A stretch of 64,000 nucleotides of DNA from CAVWXT01 sp963759115 (GTDB taxonomy: Bacteria; Planctomycetota; Planctomycetia; Pirellulales; Thermoguttaceae). The position numbers and the translations under genes were made by a program. A model generated the notes under the pieces. It worked only from the letters and a program-made list of their open reading frames with translations, searched no databases and was not told the origin of the DNA. Location: NCBI GenBank assembly GCA_963759115.1, contig CAVWXT010000005.1, positions 1,054,001-1,118,000 on the forward strand, in the 5' to 3' direction. Below, piece by piece: positions 28,937-38,016 of this stretch; within the stretch, counting starts at the first letter, position 1, and each line of letters starts with the position of its first letter.

Positions 28937-29944
28937 GTGAAGATTCGAAACGCCCTCGTTGTCCTCTCGATTGGGGTCCTTCTGGCCATTTCCAGCGCCG
29001 TAGGCGGCGCTGCCGAACCGGCCAAGCAGCTCAAGGCAGGCATGATCGGTTTGGATACCTCGCACGTCATCGCGTTTACGAAACTGCTGAACGATCCGAA
29101 GGCGACGGGCGAACTGACCGAGATGAAGGTCGTCGCCGCCTTCCCCGGCGGCAGCCCCGACTTGCCGCTGAGCTGGAGCCGGGTGAAAGGCTACACCGAG
29201 CAATTGCGGGCCCAGGGCGTGGAGATCGTCGACTCCATCGACGAATTGCTCAAGCGGGTCGATGTGGTGCTGTTGATGAGCGTGGACGGCCGCGTCCACC
29301 TGGCCCAGGCACGCCCGGTAATCGCCGCCGGCAAGCCGCTGTTCATCGATAAGCCGCCGGCCGACTCGTTGGCCGATGCCATCCAGATTTTCCGCCTCGC
29401 CAAGGAAAAGAACGTGCCGTGTTTCTCCGCTTCGTCGTTACGGTTCAACTCGGCCTCCGAGGCCGCGCGCAACGGGACGGCCGGGTTCGGCGACATCCGC
29501 AGTTGCACGGCCTGGTCGACCGCCGGCGGGTTTCCCAAACAGTCGGAGCCCTTCTGGTTCCACGGCATCCACGGGGTGGAACTCCTCTTCACCGTGCTGG
29601 GACCGGGCTGCCAAACGGTCACTCGCGTTGCCCCAGACAAAGTCGTGGGCGTGTGGAAGAACGGGCGCCTCGGCATCTTTCTCGCCAACGCCGGCTACGG
29701 CGCTTCGGTCGTAGGCACGAAGAAAAGCGGTGAGGCCGGCAAGGAGGAAGGTTACGCGCCGCTGCTGGTGGAGATCGTGAAGTTCTTCAAGACCGGCAAA
29801 CCGCCCGTCAACGCTGAAGAGACGCTGGAGATCATGGCCTTCATGGAAGCAGCCGACGCAAGCCAACGCCAAAGCGGGGCCCCGGTCAGCCTGGAGAGCG
29901 TGTTGAAGAAGGCCGAGGAGCAGGCATCGAAGGCCGGCCGCTGA
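28937..29944 (+). CDS. Secreted Gfo/Idh/MocA-type oxidoreductase
   Basis: 335 residues, unbroken. GTG 28937 begins a signal peptide (KIRNALVVLSIGVLLAISSA then VGGAAEP). The Rossmann part is AGMIGLDTSHVIAFTKLLND, VDVVLLMSVDGRVHLAQARP and AAGKPLFIDKPPADSLADAI (the EKP-like motif is DKP). The C-terminal alpha/beta domain includes QSEPFWFHGIHGVELLFTVL. Exported members of this family are abundant in planctomycetes; the substrate is probably a sugar derivative. The GxGxxG nucleotide motif is replaced by GLDTSH, so cofactor use is uncertain. Confidence 0.82.
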   Translation: MKIRNALVVLSIGVLLAISSAVGGAAEPAKQLKAGMIGLDTSHVIAFTKLLNDPKATGELTEMKVVAAFPGGSPDLPLSWSRVKGYTEQLRAQGVEIVDSIDELLKRVDVVLLMSVDGRVHLAQARPVIAAGKPLFIDKPPADSLADAIQIFRLAKEKNVPCFSASSLRFNSASEAARNGTAGFGDIRSCTAWSTAGGFPKQSEPFWFHGIHGVELLFTVLGPGCQTVTRVAPDKVVGVWKNGRLGIFLANAGYGASVVGTKKSGEAGKEEGYAPLLVEIVKFFKTGKPPVNAEETLEIMAFMEAADASQRQSGAPVSLESVLKKAEEQASKAGR

Positions 29945-30213
29945 GTCTACTGCACATGCTTGGGGGAGCATCATCGTGTCGCCGGCGGGCTGACCTGCCG
30001 AGGGGGTCGCCCTTTGACTCTGCGTTGGGATATTTCGGGCGAGCGTCCCGGCTGAACACCGGCACGGTCTGTCGCATCTCCCATATTGCCCATCTTTCGC
30101 GCCTTTGCGCGGCTGCCAGTCGGGCACAAGTTGTCGCCATCCGCGGGTCGATAAGAACAGGATAGTTCTGCACTTCTGTTGGATTCTCCGAGTCACGACG
30201 GACTTATGCCAAG

Positions 30214-30432
30214 ATGCCCATGCAACCCGATCTGCTGATTCTGAAGCTGATGCAAAAACTGGGCGATGCCAACCCGTTGGTCCGGCGGAATGCGGCGGGC
30301 GCGCTGCGTCTGCAAGGCGCCCGAGCCAAGCCGGCGATTCCGGCGCTCTCCGTACTCCTGAAAGACCAAGATCCGCGGGTCCGCGACGCGGCGGAACGCA
30401 CGCTCGACCATTTGCGGCTGGCGGCTGCCTAG
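30214..30432 (+). CDS. Small HEAT-repeat protein
   Basis: 72 residues consisting of two HEAT-like helical hairpins: LMQKLGDANPLVRRNAAGAL and LSVLLKDQDPRVRDAAERTL. The D..VRxxAAxAL pattern is diagnostic. There is no signal peptide. It may be a free-standing adaptor or a fragment of a larger HEAT protein. It stands alone, with about 270 empty bases upstream and 229 downstream. Confidence 0.65.
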   Translation: MPMQPDLLILKLMQKLGDANPLVRRNAAGALRLQGARAKPAIPALSVLLKDQDPRVRDAAERTLDHLRLAAA

Positions 30433-30661
30433 TTTTGGTATAAGCAGCCCACAATAAAGTGGTATCCGGCCGTCGCCAGTCAAGGCCGGGTCACCGGCCG
30501 CGGCCTTCTCTCAGACGTGCTGAGCTGCCCCCAAGGGACTTGCAAGCGGCGAGCCGTTGGGCTATCTAATAGGGGCTTGGCGAATCGGCCCCCTCTCTGG
30601 GCCGAGGAACGTTCGTCGCGCTCACCCTTGAGCCTCACCCCGTTTCTAGTGAAAGCAGTTC

Positions 30662-31705
30662 ATGAAGACGATGAAAGCGTTGGTTAAGAAGGAAGCCCGC
30701 GAGGGCCTGTGGCTCGACGAGGTGCCCGTGCCCGAGATCGGCATCAACGACGTGTTGATCGAGATCCTCCGCACGGGCATCTGCGGCACCGACGTCCACA
30801 TCTACAACTGGGACGCTTGGGCGCAAAAGACCATTCCCGTTCCCTTGGTCGTGGGGCACGAGTTCGTCGGCCGGATCGTCGAAGTGGGCAGCAACGTCAA
30901 GGACTTCCGCGTCGGCGACATCGTCAGCGGCGAGGGGCACGTCGTCTGCGGCCGCTGCCGCAATTGCCTCGCCGGCCGGCGCCACCTCTGCAAGGAGACG
31001 GTCGGCGTCGGCGTCAACCGGGCCGGCGCGTATGCCGAATATCTCTCGCTGCCGATGACCAACGTGTGGCACCTCGATCCGGCGGTCTCGCACGACGTGG
31101 CCGCGATCTTCGATCCCCTGGGCAATGCGGTGCATACGGCACTCTCGTTTCCGGTGCTGGGCGAGGACGTGTTGATCACCGGCGCCGGGCCGATCGGCAT
31201 CATGGCCGCGGCCGTGGTGCGTCACGCCGGCGCGCGGCACGTGGTGATTACCGATGTGAATCCTTACCGGCTGGAACTGGCCCGCAAGATGAAGCCCACG
31301 CTGGCCCTCGACGTCAGCCAAGGAGCGCATCGCCGACGGCGCAGAAGAAACTCGGCATGAAAGAGGGGTTCGACGTGGGGTTGGAGATGTCGGGCAATCC
31401 GGCTGCGTTCCGCGACATGCTCGGCCAACATGTGCCACGGCGGCAAGATCGCCATGCTCGGCATCCCCACCGCCGAAATGCCATCGACTGGACCAAGGTC
31501 GTTTTCAACATGCTCACCATCAAGGGCATCTACGGCCGCGAGATGTACGAGACTTGGTACAAGATGACCGTGATGATCCAGAGCGGCCTGGACATCAACC
31601 CCGTCATCACCCATCGCTTTCACTACACCGAGTTCGAGAAGGGATTCGACGGCGATGCGTTCGGGCAACTCGGGCAAGGTGGTGCTGACGTGGAAGGACG
31701 AGTAG
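30662..31705 (+). CDS. tdh: L-threonine 3-dehydrogenase
   Basis: Zinc-dependent medium-chain dehydrogenase: TGICGTDVHIYNWDAWAQKT (catalytic Zn Cys), VVGHEFVGRIVEVGSNVKDF, CGRCRNCLAGRRHLC (structural zinc cysteines), DVLITGAGPIGIMAAAVVRH (Rossmann), IDWTKVVFNMLTIKGIYGRE. Breaks at 31316, 31423 and 31663 plus a lost base at 31479 are all wobble positions; at 31316 choosing either base gives VAKE, the residues seen in E. coli Tdh. It oxidises threonine to 2-amino-3-ketobutyrate, the substrate of Kbl, whose gene lies 3 kb downstream beyond an accessory island. Confidence 0.92.
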
Positions 31706-31793
31706 GCGAAGTGTTTTACCCCACCATTTGTCGTGCCGGCGGGAGAGCACCGATCGCTTTGTTGCCAACGCCTATGTGGTATAATGCTATATC

Positions 31794-32141
31794 ATGCCTA
31801 TTTGCAGGAACAGTGGCATGGCTACAAGAACCGAGCAAATTGACCAACAGGCCAACGTGAAGCGTTACAACGTGCAGTATCCGATTTCGGCTTACACGTT
31901 TCCGAGCGAGGCCCACATCCATGGTGTGCGGTTTGACAAGGAACACATGCACCTGGAGTTGACCGACGGGCGAGTGCTCTCAGTGCCGCTTTGGTGGATT
32001 CCAACGCTCTACAACGCACCGGCCGAAGAACGCGAAAAATACGAATTGGACCGCACACGGACGATGGTGATTTGGAACCCCGACAAGTGCGCCATCAACG
32101 ACGAAGTGCGCGTGGCCAACTACTTGAGGATCGCGTCATAG
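31794..32141 (+). CDS. DUF2442 protein
   Basis: 115 residues (or 107 from ATG 31818). The C-terminal half, HMHLELTDGRVLSVPLWWIP, TLYNAPAEEREKYELDRTRT, NDEVRVANYLRI, is a typical DUF2442 domain, found in many small proteins near toxin-antitoxin genes. A TATAAT at 31780-31785 lies only 8 bases before the first ATG, so the later start is plausible. It is the first gene of the island between tdh and kbl. Confidence 0.7.
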   Translation: MPICRNSGMATRTEQIDQQANVKRYNVQYPISAYTFPSEAHIHGVRFDKEHMHLELTDGRVLSVPLWWIPTLYNAPAEEREKYELDRTRTMVIWNPDKCAINDEVRVANYLRIAS

Positions 32142-32244
32142 GTCAGGCCGTGCTTGCCACGAGACTGACATGCACTGAGTGCATGACCTACAAGACTGCG
32201 CGATGCGTACGCAGCACGTTACGCGACAAACAGGGAGCAGCAAG

Positions 32245-33141
32245 ATGACAGACGACTCATGCAAATTGGTCCGGGACGGGGGGACATCGAGCGTCAACTT
32301 CTTCAGGCACTACAAGCAGGAGGAGAATCGCTTCACCAACGGACTGATTTCATTGTTGAGCGTATCGCCCCCTAAGTTCGCCGTGGCATTCTTCAGGACT
32401 CTACTCGGCGTTGAACTTAGCGGCGCATTTGAGACGTTTTGCGTACTTCGGGATATTCCAGGTCACGCGGATGCACAGTTGTGCGGCAGCGATTGGTGTA
32501 TTTGGTTCGAGACGAAAATCACGTGTGGTAGCCTTTCGGATTCGCAACTGCGCCGCCACCTGAGGCGATTACGAAATTGCCGGGGCAGGCTGAAAAGGCT
32601 AGTCCTTCTGACGCCCGATGACAGCAAAAGCAACTACATCAAGCAAATCCGTTCAAAGTACAAGCCCAAGGTACTGCATCTGGAGTGGCGGAAGGTGTAT
32701 GGCTACCTCGAAAGATCAATCGACAATGGTGTGACGACAACCTTTTCAACCCTCATGCACCAGTTCTTGGAGCAGATACAAGACCGCATCTTTGAACAGG
32801 ACTACGCGGGGATCATACAAAAGGTCTCCTTTGGAGAGAAGTCAGGTATTTTTGCCGACACGTTCCTCAACGATCTCAGGAGCGGAGAGTGGAAATACTG
32901 GGATACTCCTCAGAAGTACGAGAAGCTTGACGGGACAGGCCGAAAATTGATGTTTTACGATGGAAGGCGGAAAGCGATCGTTGGCGAGGTCGAGATTCGA
33001 AAAGTCAAGAGGACAAACCACTCGCGTGACTATCCGTGGACCAATTATTTTGCTGCTGGAACACTCCGCGTCTATCCGCTCTCGAAACAGATCCCGCTAG
33101 ACAACGTACTCAGGGTTCTGGTTTCGAGAAAAGCGGCATGA
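32245..33141 (+). CDS. PD-(D/E)XK-like nuclease with C-terminal PUA/ASCH-like domain (putative defence protein)
   Basis: 298 residues; GGAG 8 bases before ATG 32245 supports this start. The N-terminal part has YKQEENRFTNGLISLL, then GHADAQL (Asp76) and WCIWFETKI (Glu89, Lys91), which together form an E...D...ExK set of the PD-(D/E)XK nuclease fold. The C-terminal 90 residues, TGRKLMFYDGRRKAIVGEVE and TNYFAAGTLRVYPLSKQIPL, resemble a PUA/ASCH/EVE-type barrel. Base composition is markedly lower in GC than the flanks, which suggests transfer. No exact family is recognised. It lies in a toxin-antitoxin island. Confidence 0.6.
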   Translation: MTDDSCKLVRDGGTSSVNFFRHYKQEENRFTNGLISLLSVSPPKFAVAFFRTLLGVELSGAFETFCVLRDIPGHADAQLCGSDWCIWFETKITCGSLSDSQLRRHLRRLRNCRGRLKRLVLLTPDDSKSNYIKQIRSKYKPKVLHLEWRKVYGYLERSIDNGVTTTFSTLMHQFLEQIQDRIFEQDYAGIIQKVSFGEKSGIFADTFLNDLRSGEWKYWDTPQKYEKLDGTGRKLMFYDGRRKAIVGEVEIRKVKRTNHSRDYPWTNYFAAGTLRVYPLSKQIPLDNVLRVLVSRKAA

Positions 33142-33205
33142 CCAGCCACTGGAATGTCACGCACGAACAATACACGAAATTGCAGGCGGCAAACGGACGC
33201 GTCCC

Positions 33206-33391
33206 ATGACCACGCTGCTGGCAAAGGCATTCGACGAAGCGACCAAGCTGCCGGATACGGAGCAAAACGCCCTGGCAAAGTGGCTGCTTGACGAGTTGGA
33301 GGCCGATCGAGAATGGTCCAAGGCATTCGCGGAGTCGGAGGGCGTTTTGGACAAACTGGCCGATGAGGCGATTCAGGCAAAGAAGCGTTAA
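33206..33391 (+). CDS. Small antitoxin-like protein
   Basis: 61 residues: MTTLLAKAFDEATKLPDTEQ, NALAKWLLDELEADREWSKA, FAESEGVLDKLADEAIQAKK. The pattern LPxxEQxxLAxxLLxELExxxxWxxxFAxSxxxLxxLAxEA is widespread in small antitoxins of toxin-antitoxin pairs. It ends 10 bases before the nucleotidyltransferase-like gene, which may be its partner. Confidence 0.55.
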   Translation: MTTLLAKAFDEATKLPDTEQNALAKWLLDELEADREWSKAFAESEGVLDKLADEAIQAKKR

Positions 33392-33401
33392 CGGCAACGG
33401 C

Positions 33402-33941
33402 ATGACTGCGAAACAGTTCTACGACTGGCAGACGTCGGGCGGCACCGACGATGTGATGCGGTTGGTGGATTGCCTGGAAAGGGCCGATATTGCCTGGTGC
33501 GCCATCGGTGGCGTTGCCGTGAACTATTGGGCACGCGAGCCGATGGTTACTCAGGACGTGGACTTCGTCGTGGCGACCGAGGCCGTCGACCGGGCCGTGG
33601 CGCTGCTCGAAGAGGCGGGCTTTCGAGCCGAGAAATTCGCATGGTCCGTCAACTTCCAGGGTCGCTCGAAAGTCAGCCTCCAACTCAGCACGGAGGATTT
33701 CTACCGGGAGTTTCCGGCGCGAGCCGTTGCCGGTGACGTGCATGGCATTCTTCTGCGAGTGGCGTCGCTGGAGGATACCCTGCGGGGTAAGATAAAGGCC
33801 TGGGGTGAGCCGTCGCGAAGACAAAGCAAGCGGATCAAGGATCTTGCCGACATCGCCCGATTGGTGGAAGCCCATCCGGAGCTTTGGGAGCTTCTGACCG
33901 ATGACCTGAAACAGCAAATTCGACCACCCGAGAAGGAATAG
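33402..33941 (+). CDS. AbiEii/DUF6036-like nucleotidyltransferase
   Basis: 179 residues. LERADIAWCAIGGVAVNYWA and PMVTQDVDFVVATEAVDRAV give the GG...DxD motif of the AbiEii-type nucleotidyltransferase fold. The C-terminus VASLEDTLRGKIKAWGEPSR and KRIKDLADIARLVEAHPEL is the usual K-(x)n-KDLxDI helix pair. Family members act as toxins in type IV-like systems or as unclassified accessory proteins. It stands directly after the antitoxin-like gene. Confidence 0.75.
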   Translation: MTAKQFYDWQTSGGTDDVMRLVDCLERADIAWCAIGGVAVNYWAREPMVTQDVDFVVATEAVDRAVALLEEAGFRAEKFAWSVNFQGRSKVSLQLSTEDFYREFPARAVAGDVHGILLRVASLEDTLRGKIKAWGEPSRRQSKRIKDLADIARLVEAHPELWELLTDDLKQQIRPPEKE

Positions 33942-34006
33942 TGCCGTAGGTCATGCTTCAGCGCGACGCGATGCAAATCTGGTACGCAAGAGCCGAGGGC
34001 CAAGCA

Positions 34007-34420
34007 ATGAATTCAAACGTCCGGTGGCAGCAACGTTTTCAGAATCTGGATCGGACCGTTCTGTTGTTGCGGCAACCGCTGGCAGACGGCGTCGAGCGGC
34101 TTTCGCTCTTGGAAAAAGAAGGTGTAATCCAACGCTTTGAATTCACCTTGGAATTGGCCTGGAAAACGCTCAAGGACTATTTGGAATTCAGCGGCGTCGT
34201 CATCGAGCCGGCGACGCCTCGCAACGTCGTCAAGGAAGCCTTTGCGGCCAAGATTCTCCCGGACGGCCAAGTGTGGATCGATATGCTCGACCACCGCAAT
34301 TTGCTTTCGCACACCTACGACGAACAGGCTTTTCCCGCCGCCGTCGACGCCTTGGCCGACCGCTACTTGCCCGCCATGCTTGCATTGCACGCCTGGCTCT
34401 CGAAAAGGACAACGTCGTGA
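34007..34420 (+). CDS. hepT: HEPN toxin / nucleotidyltransferase substrate-binding protein (HepT-like, HI0074 family)
   Basis: 137 residues from ATG 34007. WQQRFQNLDRTVLLLRQPLA, EGVIQRFEFTLELAWKTLKD, PRNVVKEAFAAKILPD and MLDHRNLLSHTYDEQAFPAA are characteristic of the HI0074 family. RNLLSH is the R-x4-H catalytic motif of HEPN RNases. The stop TGA overlaps the next ATG (TGATG). It forms a HEPN/MNT pair with the following gene, in which the MNT protein inactivates the HEPN toxin by AMPylation in studied cases. Confidence 0.85.
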   Translation: MNSNVRWQQRFQNLDRTVLLLRQPLADGVERLSLLEKEGVIQRFEFTLELAWKTLKDYLEFSGVVIEPATPRNVVKEAFAAKILPDGQVWIDMLDHRNLLSHTYDEQAFPAAVDALADRYLPAMLALHAWLSKRTTS

Positions 34421-34743
34421 TGGACGGCCGTGCGACGGATCAGGGCGGTCTTTCCAGCCGCGACATGGATTTGATTCTCGGCGTCTTTCGCCGGCATCGG
34501 GACGTTACCGCCGCGATGCTTTACGGTTCCCGCGCCCAGGGCACGCACCGGCCGGAGTCCGACATCGATTTGACGATTCAGGGCGACTTCGACGATCTGC
34601 GGGCGGCGTCGATCGCCTCTGAAATGGACGAGTTGCCCCTGCCGTACCGGTTCGATGTTCAAGCTTACTCCGCCATCCAATCGCCCTCCTTGCGCGATGA
34701 TATTCTCCGCACCGGCATGGTTGTGTATGGCGAGTGGAAATAG
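34420..34743 (+). CDS. mntA: MNT-type nucleotidyltransferase antitoxin
   Basis: 107 residues. TAAMLYGSRAQGTHRPESDI followed by DLTIQG carries the exact GSx10DxD motif of minimal nucleotidyltransferases, and RFDVQAYSAIQSPSLRDDIL is the conserved third-acid and helix region. It overlaps hepT by one base, so expression is coupled. It would neutralise HepT. The next gene, kbl, starts 41 bases later. Confidence 0.85.
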   Translation: MDGRATDQGGLSSRDMDLILGVFRRHRDVTAAMLYGSRAQGTHRPESDIDLTIQGDFDDLRAASIASEMDELPLPYRFDVQAYSAIQSPSLRDDILRTGMVVYGEWK

Positions 34744-34784
34744 GACAGACAAGCAACTACGACACTGTCGCAAGGAATATCGCC

Positions 34785-35983
34785 ATGTTCGGTTCCATGA
34801 AAAGCTACCTATCCGATCAACTCCAACAAATCCGCGACGCCGGCCTGTTCAAGGGCGAGCGGGTCATCACCACGCCCGCAAAGCGCCCGGGTGGGCGTGC
34901 TCGAACAGCGAGCCGGTGCTGAATCTCTGCGCCAACAACTACCTCGGGCCTGGCCGATCATCCCGAGGTCGATCGCCGCCGCCCACGAGGCGCTGGACCA
35001 ATGGGGCTACGGCATGGCCAGCGTCCGCTTCATCTGCGGCACGCAGCAGATCCACAAGCAACTCGAAGCGGAAGATCAGCCGCTTCCTCGGCACCGACGA
35101 CACGATCCTCTACTCGTCGTGCTTCGACGCCAACGGCGGCCTGTTCGAGACGCTCTTCGGCGCCGAAGACGCGATCATCTCCGACGAGTTGAACCACGCC
35201 AGCATCATCGACGGCGTGCGGCTGTGCAAGGCGCAGCGGTTCCGCTACAAGAACAACGACATGGCCGACCTGGAGGAGCAGCTCAAGCAGGCGGCCGACG
35301 CCCGCTTCCGCGTTGATCGCCACCGACGGCGTATTCTCGATGGACGGCATCATCGCCAACCTGCCCGGCATCTGCGATCTGGCCGACAAGTACGACGCCC
35401 TGGTGATGGTCGACGACTCGCACGCCGTCGGCTTCATGGGCAAGCACGGCCGCGGCACGCCCGAGCATCACGGCGTGCATGGGCCGCGTCGACATCATCA
35501 CCGGCACGCTGGGCAAGGCCCTGGGCGGCGCCAGCGGCGGCTACACCAGCGGGCGGAAGGAGATCATCGACATGCTGCGCCAGCGCAGCCGGCCGTACCT
35601 GTTCTCCAACACGCTGGCCCCGCCGATCGTCGGCGGCCTCGATGAAGACGCTCGAATCTGCTCTCCCGCTCGACCGAGCTGCGCGACCGGCTGGAATCGA
35701 ACACGCAAGCTCTTCCGCGAAGGGATGGCCGAGCGCGGCTTCCAGCATCACGCCGGGCGTGCACCCGATTTGCCCGATCATGCTGGGCGACGCGGTGCTG
35801 GCCGCGCGGATGGCCGAGGCGATGCTGCGGCGCGGCGTCTACGTCGTCGGCTTCTCGTATCCGGTGGTGCCGAAGGACAAGGCCCGCATCCGCGTGCAGG
35901 TTTCCGCCGCCCATACGCCGGACGATCTCAAGTTTGCGATGGAGGCGTTCTACGCGGCGAAGATGGAACTGGGGATCGAGTGA
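34785..35983 (+). CDS. kbl: Glycine C-acetyltransferase (2-amino-3-ketobutyrate CoA ligase)
   Basis: About 396 residues after bridging ten single-base breaks, for example CTC/G at 34903, GTC/G at 34971, GTG/C at 35478 and CTC/G at 35654, all doubled wobble bases. Motifs: PVLNLCANNYLGLADHPEVI, QWGYGMASVRFICGTQQIHK, DTILYSSCFDANGGLFETLF, SDELNHASIIDGVRLCKAQR, ALVMVDDSHAVGFMGKHGRG (PLP Asp and His) and IITGTLGKALGGASGGYTSG (Schiff-base Lys). It cleaves 2-amino-3-ketobutyrate to glycine and acetyl-CoA, the step after Tdh. Confidence 0.92.
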
Positions 35984-36062
35984 CGCGGGAGTCACGTTGG
36001 CCGCGGGGCCGACGGCCGGTCCGTGCCCGTGCGGCGGTCCGACGTCTGTCAGCCGCCGCCCA

Positions 36063-36467
36063 TCATGGCTCGCGCTTCCATGGCCAGCGCGGCGGGGCCA
36101 CGACCAACAGCAACAGCACGGCCAGGCCGAAAAGGCAGTAACAGGTCGAGAGTACGGAGGGCGGCAAGTCGACGAATAGCAGCTTGTGAATCCAGCGGCC
36201 GACGAACGAAACCGGCTCGGTCGATTCGCCGGCCTTTTCGCGAAGCCGGTCCTCCCACTCCGTCAGCGGACAAAGAATGCCGCCTAACGACTCGGCGGCC
36301 ACCACGGCGATCATCAGAAAGTGGATCGCGCGGAACCGGAAATTCCGCACCCATTGCCAGCGCCGGGCGACGCCCGCCACGATGGCCGCCGTCCCGCCCA
36401 CGACGAATGCCACGTAAGCGAAGTGCAACACCACGACGGAGTCGGCCAGGAAGCGGTAGAAGGCCAT
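36063..36467 (-). CDS. DUF2784 membrane protein
   Basis: 134 residues with four predicted membrane segments: VVVLHFAYVAFVVGGTAAIV, FRAIHFLMIAVVAAESLGGI, a third around LLFVDLPPSVLSTCYCLF, and LAVLLLLVVA. The signature CPLTEWEDRLREKAGE with the preceding histidines and the later SFVGRWIHKLLFVDLP is diagnostic for DUF2784. Function is unknown. ATG 36467 (MAFYRFLADS) is preferred over the longer frame. Confidence 0.85.
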   Translation of the reverse strand: MAFYRFLADSVVVLHFAYVAFVVGGTAAIVAGVARRWQWVRNFRFRAIHFLMIAVVAAESLGGILCPLTEWEDRLREKAGESTEPVSFVGRWIHKLLFVDLPPSVLSTCYCLFGLAVLLLLVVAPPRWPWKREP

Positions 36468-36539
36468 CGTTCGATTCGCTCCTCCGGCGGGACGAATCAC
36501 CTTGGGAACTTGTCCAAGAACACGTCCGCGACTTCCCGC

Positions 36540-36693
36540 TAGCCCGGATTATTCACAAATTAGCAATTGCCTTGAAAACACCGGCATCCAGCCACATCGG
36601 AAAAACATAGTGCCTATGGGTGGCATGTTGTTAAATGCTTAGCAAATCACACCTTACAGCTACGGGCGATTTCTTTGTGAATAAACCGGGCTA
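36540..36693. mobile_element. MITE-like element with 20-base terminal inverted repeats
   Basis: The left end TAGCCCGGATTATTCACAAA and the right end, read on the other strand, TAGCCCGGTTTATTCACAAA differ at one base. The 154-base interior is AT-rich and has no coding capacity. The ends begin with TA, compatible with a TA target duplication. The end sequence resembles IS1380-type termini; this is from memory of the family. Confidence 0.75.
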
Positions 36694-36778
36694 GAGCGGA
36701 TTTCGATCAGCGCAAACGAAATCAATTCCGTTCTACGAGTCTGTTCCTGGACCGGTTCCTGGCGCCGAGGGCCCGCGA

Positions 36779-38016
36779 TCAGTCGGGCATGAGGTGTTCG
36801 GTCGAGATCATGCGAACGACCTCTTCCGTGCTCGTCACGCCCTTGGCGACCTTCAACAGCGCCGAGCGCCGCAGATCGAGCATGCCCTGTTCGATCGCCT
36901 TGGCGCGGATCTCGCGGGCACTGTTACGATCGAGAATATAGCGGCGAATCTCGTTGCTGACGCGCAGCACCTCGAACACGCCCGTGCGGTCGGTATAGCC
37001 TTCACGGTAGCAGTGGCGCAACCGGGAGCCGAGTAGATCATCTCGCCTTCGCCCGGTTCCAGCCAGCGTTTCACGTCTTCGAAGGTCTTGGGAGCGCCGC
37101 TCAGGTCGTACGACACCTTGCAGTGCGGGCAGAGCGTGCGCACCAGCCGCTGCGAGATGACGCCCAGCAGGCAGGTGGAGAGAAAATGCGGTTGGACGTT
37201 GTAGGCGAGCATGCTGTCGATGGCGGCGGCGGCCACCGGCGCATGCAGCGTGGCCAGCACCATGTGGCCGCTGTTGGCCGCCAGCACGGCGGTGTCGGCG
37301 GTCGTGGGATCGCGAATCTCGCCGATCATGATGACGTCGGGCGCTTGGCGCAGCACGCTCCGCAGCAACTCGGGGAAGTCCAGTTCGATGCGCGGGTTGA
37401 TCTGCGACTGCCGCACGCCGTCGAAGGCGAACTCCACCGGGTCTTCGATCGTGTTGATCTTGCGCTGGCCGTTGTTGAGGTGCTGCAGGCAAGCGTACAG
37501 GGTAGTGGTCTTGCCCGAACCCGTCGGTCCCGTGACCAGCAGCAATCCGCTGGGCTTGCTCAGCAGGTTGTACAGGTCGCTGAGGTCCTTGCGGTGGAAA
37601 CCGAGGGTCGAGAGATCGAGCTTTTCGGCGCTGCGGCGGAGGAGCCGGACGGTCATGTCCTCGCCGTACAGCGTGGGGATCGTGTTGATGCGGAGGTCGA
37701 TCTGTCCGCCGGCGGCCTCGGAGAAGACCGCCCGCCCGTCCTGCGGACGCCGGTTCTGGACGACGTCCATCGCGGCAAAGGCCTTGAAGTGACTGATCAG
37801 CCGCTTGCCGGTCTCCGACGAGCAGACGCCGAGTTGCCGCATCAGCCCGAAGTGCCGCGCGGCGATCGTCGCATTCGACTCGTTGGCGACGATGAAGACG
37901 TCGCTGGCGGGCAATCGCACGGCCAGTTCGATCAACTGCGCCGTGGCCTTCTCCGACGAGAGGTTGTCGAGTTGCAGCATCTCCTCGAAATGAACGGGTT
38001 CTGTCTGCGCGCTCAT
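36779..38016 (-). CDS. GspE/PilB-type secretion ATPase
   Basis: About 413 residues with one break at 37018/37019 (a lost wobble base in the Cys codon of GCRHC). It lacks the long N-terminal T2SSE_N domain. Motifs: QIDLRINTIPTLYGEDMTVR, LLLVTGPTGSGKTTTLYACL (Walker A), INTIEDPVEFAFDGVRQSQI (Asp box), VLRQAPDVIMIGEIRDPTTA (Walker B), SGHMVLATLHAPVAAAAIDS (His box) and the four-Cys zinc site LCPHCKVSY with CRHCYREGY. It would power a type II secretion or type IV pilus-like machine. The gene overlaps an upstream STAS gene by 4 bases. Confidence 0.88.

Noticed and set aside
30433..30661. tRNA or other structured RNA upstream of tdh
   Set aside because: GC-rich hairpins are present, but no T-loop motif or acceptor pairing could be found.
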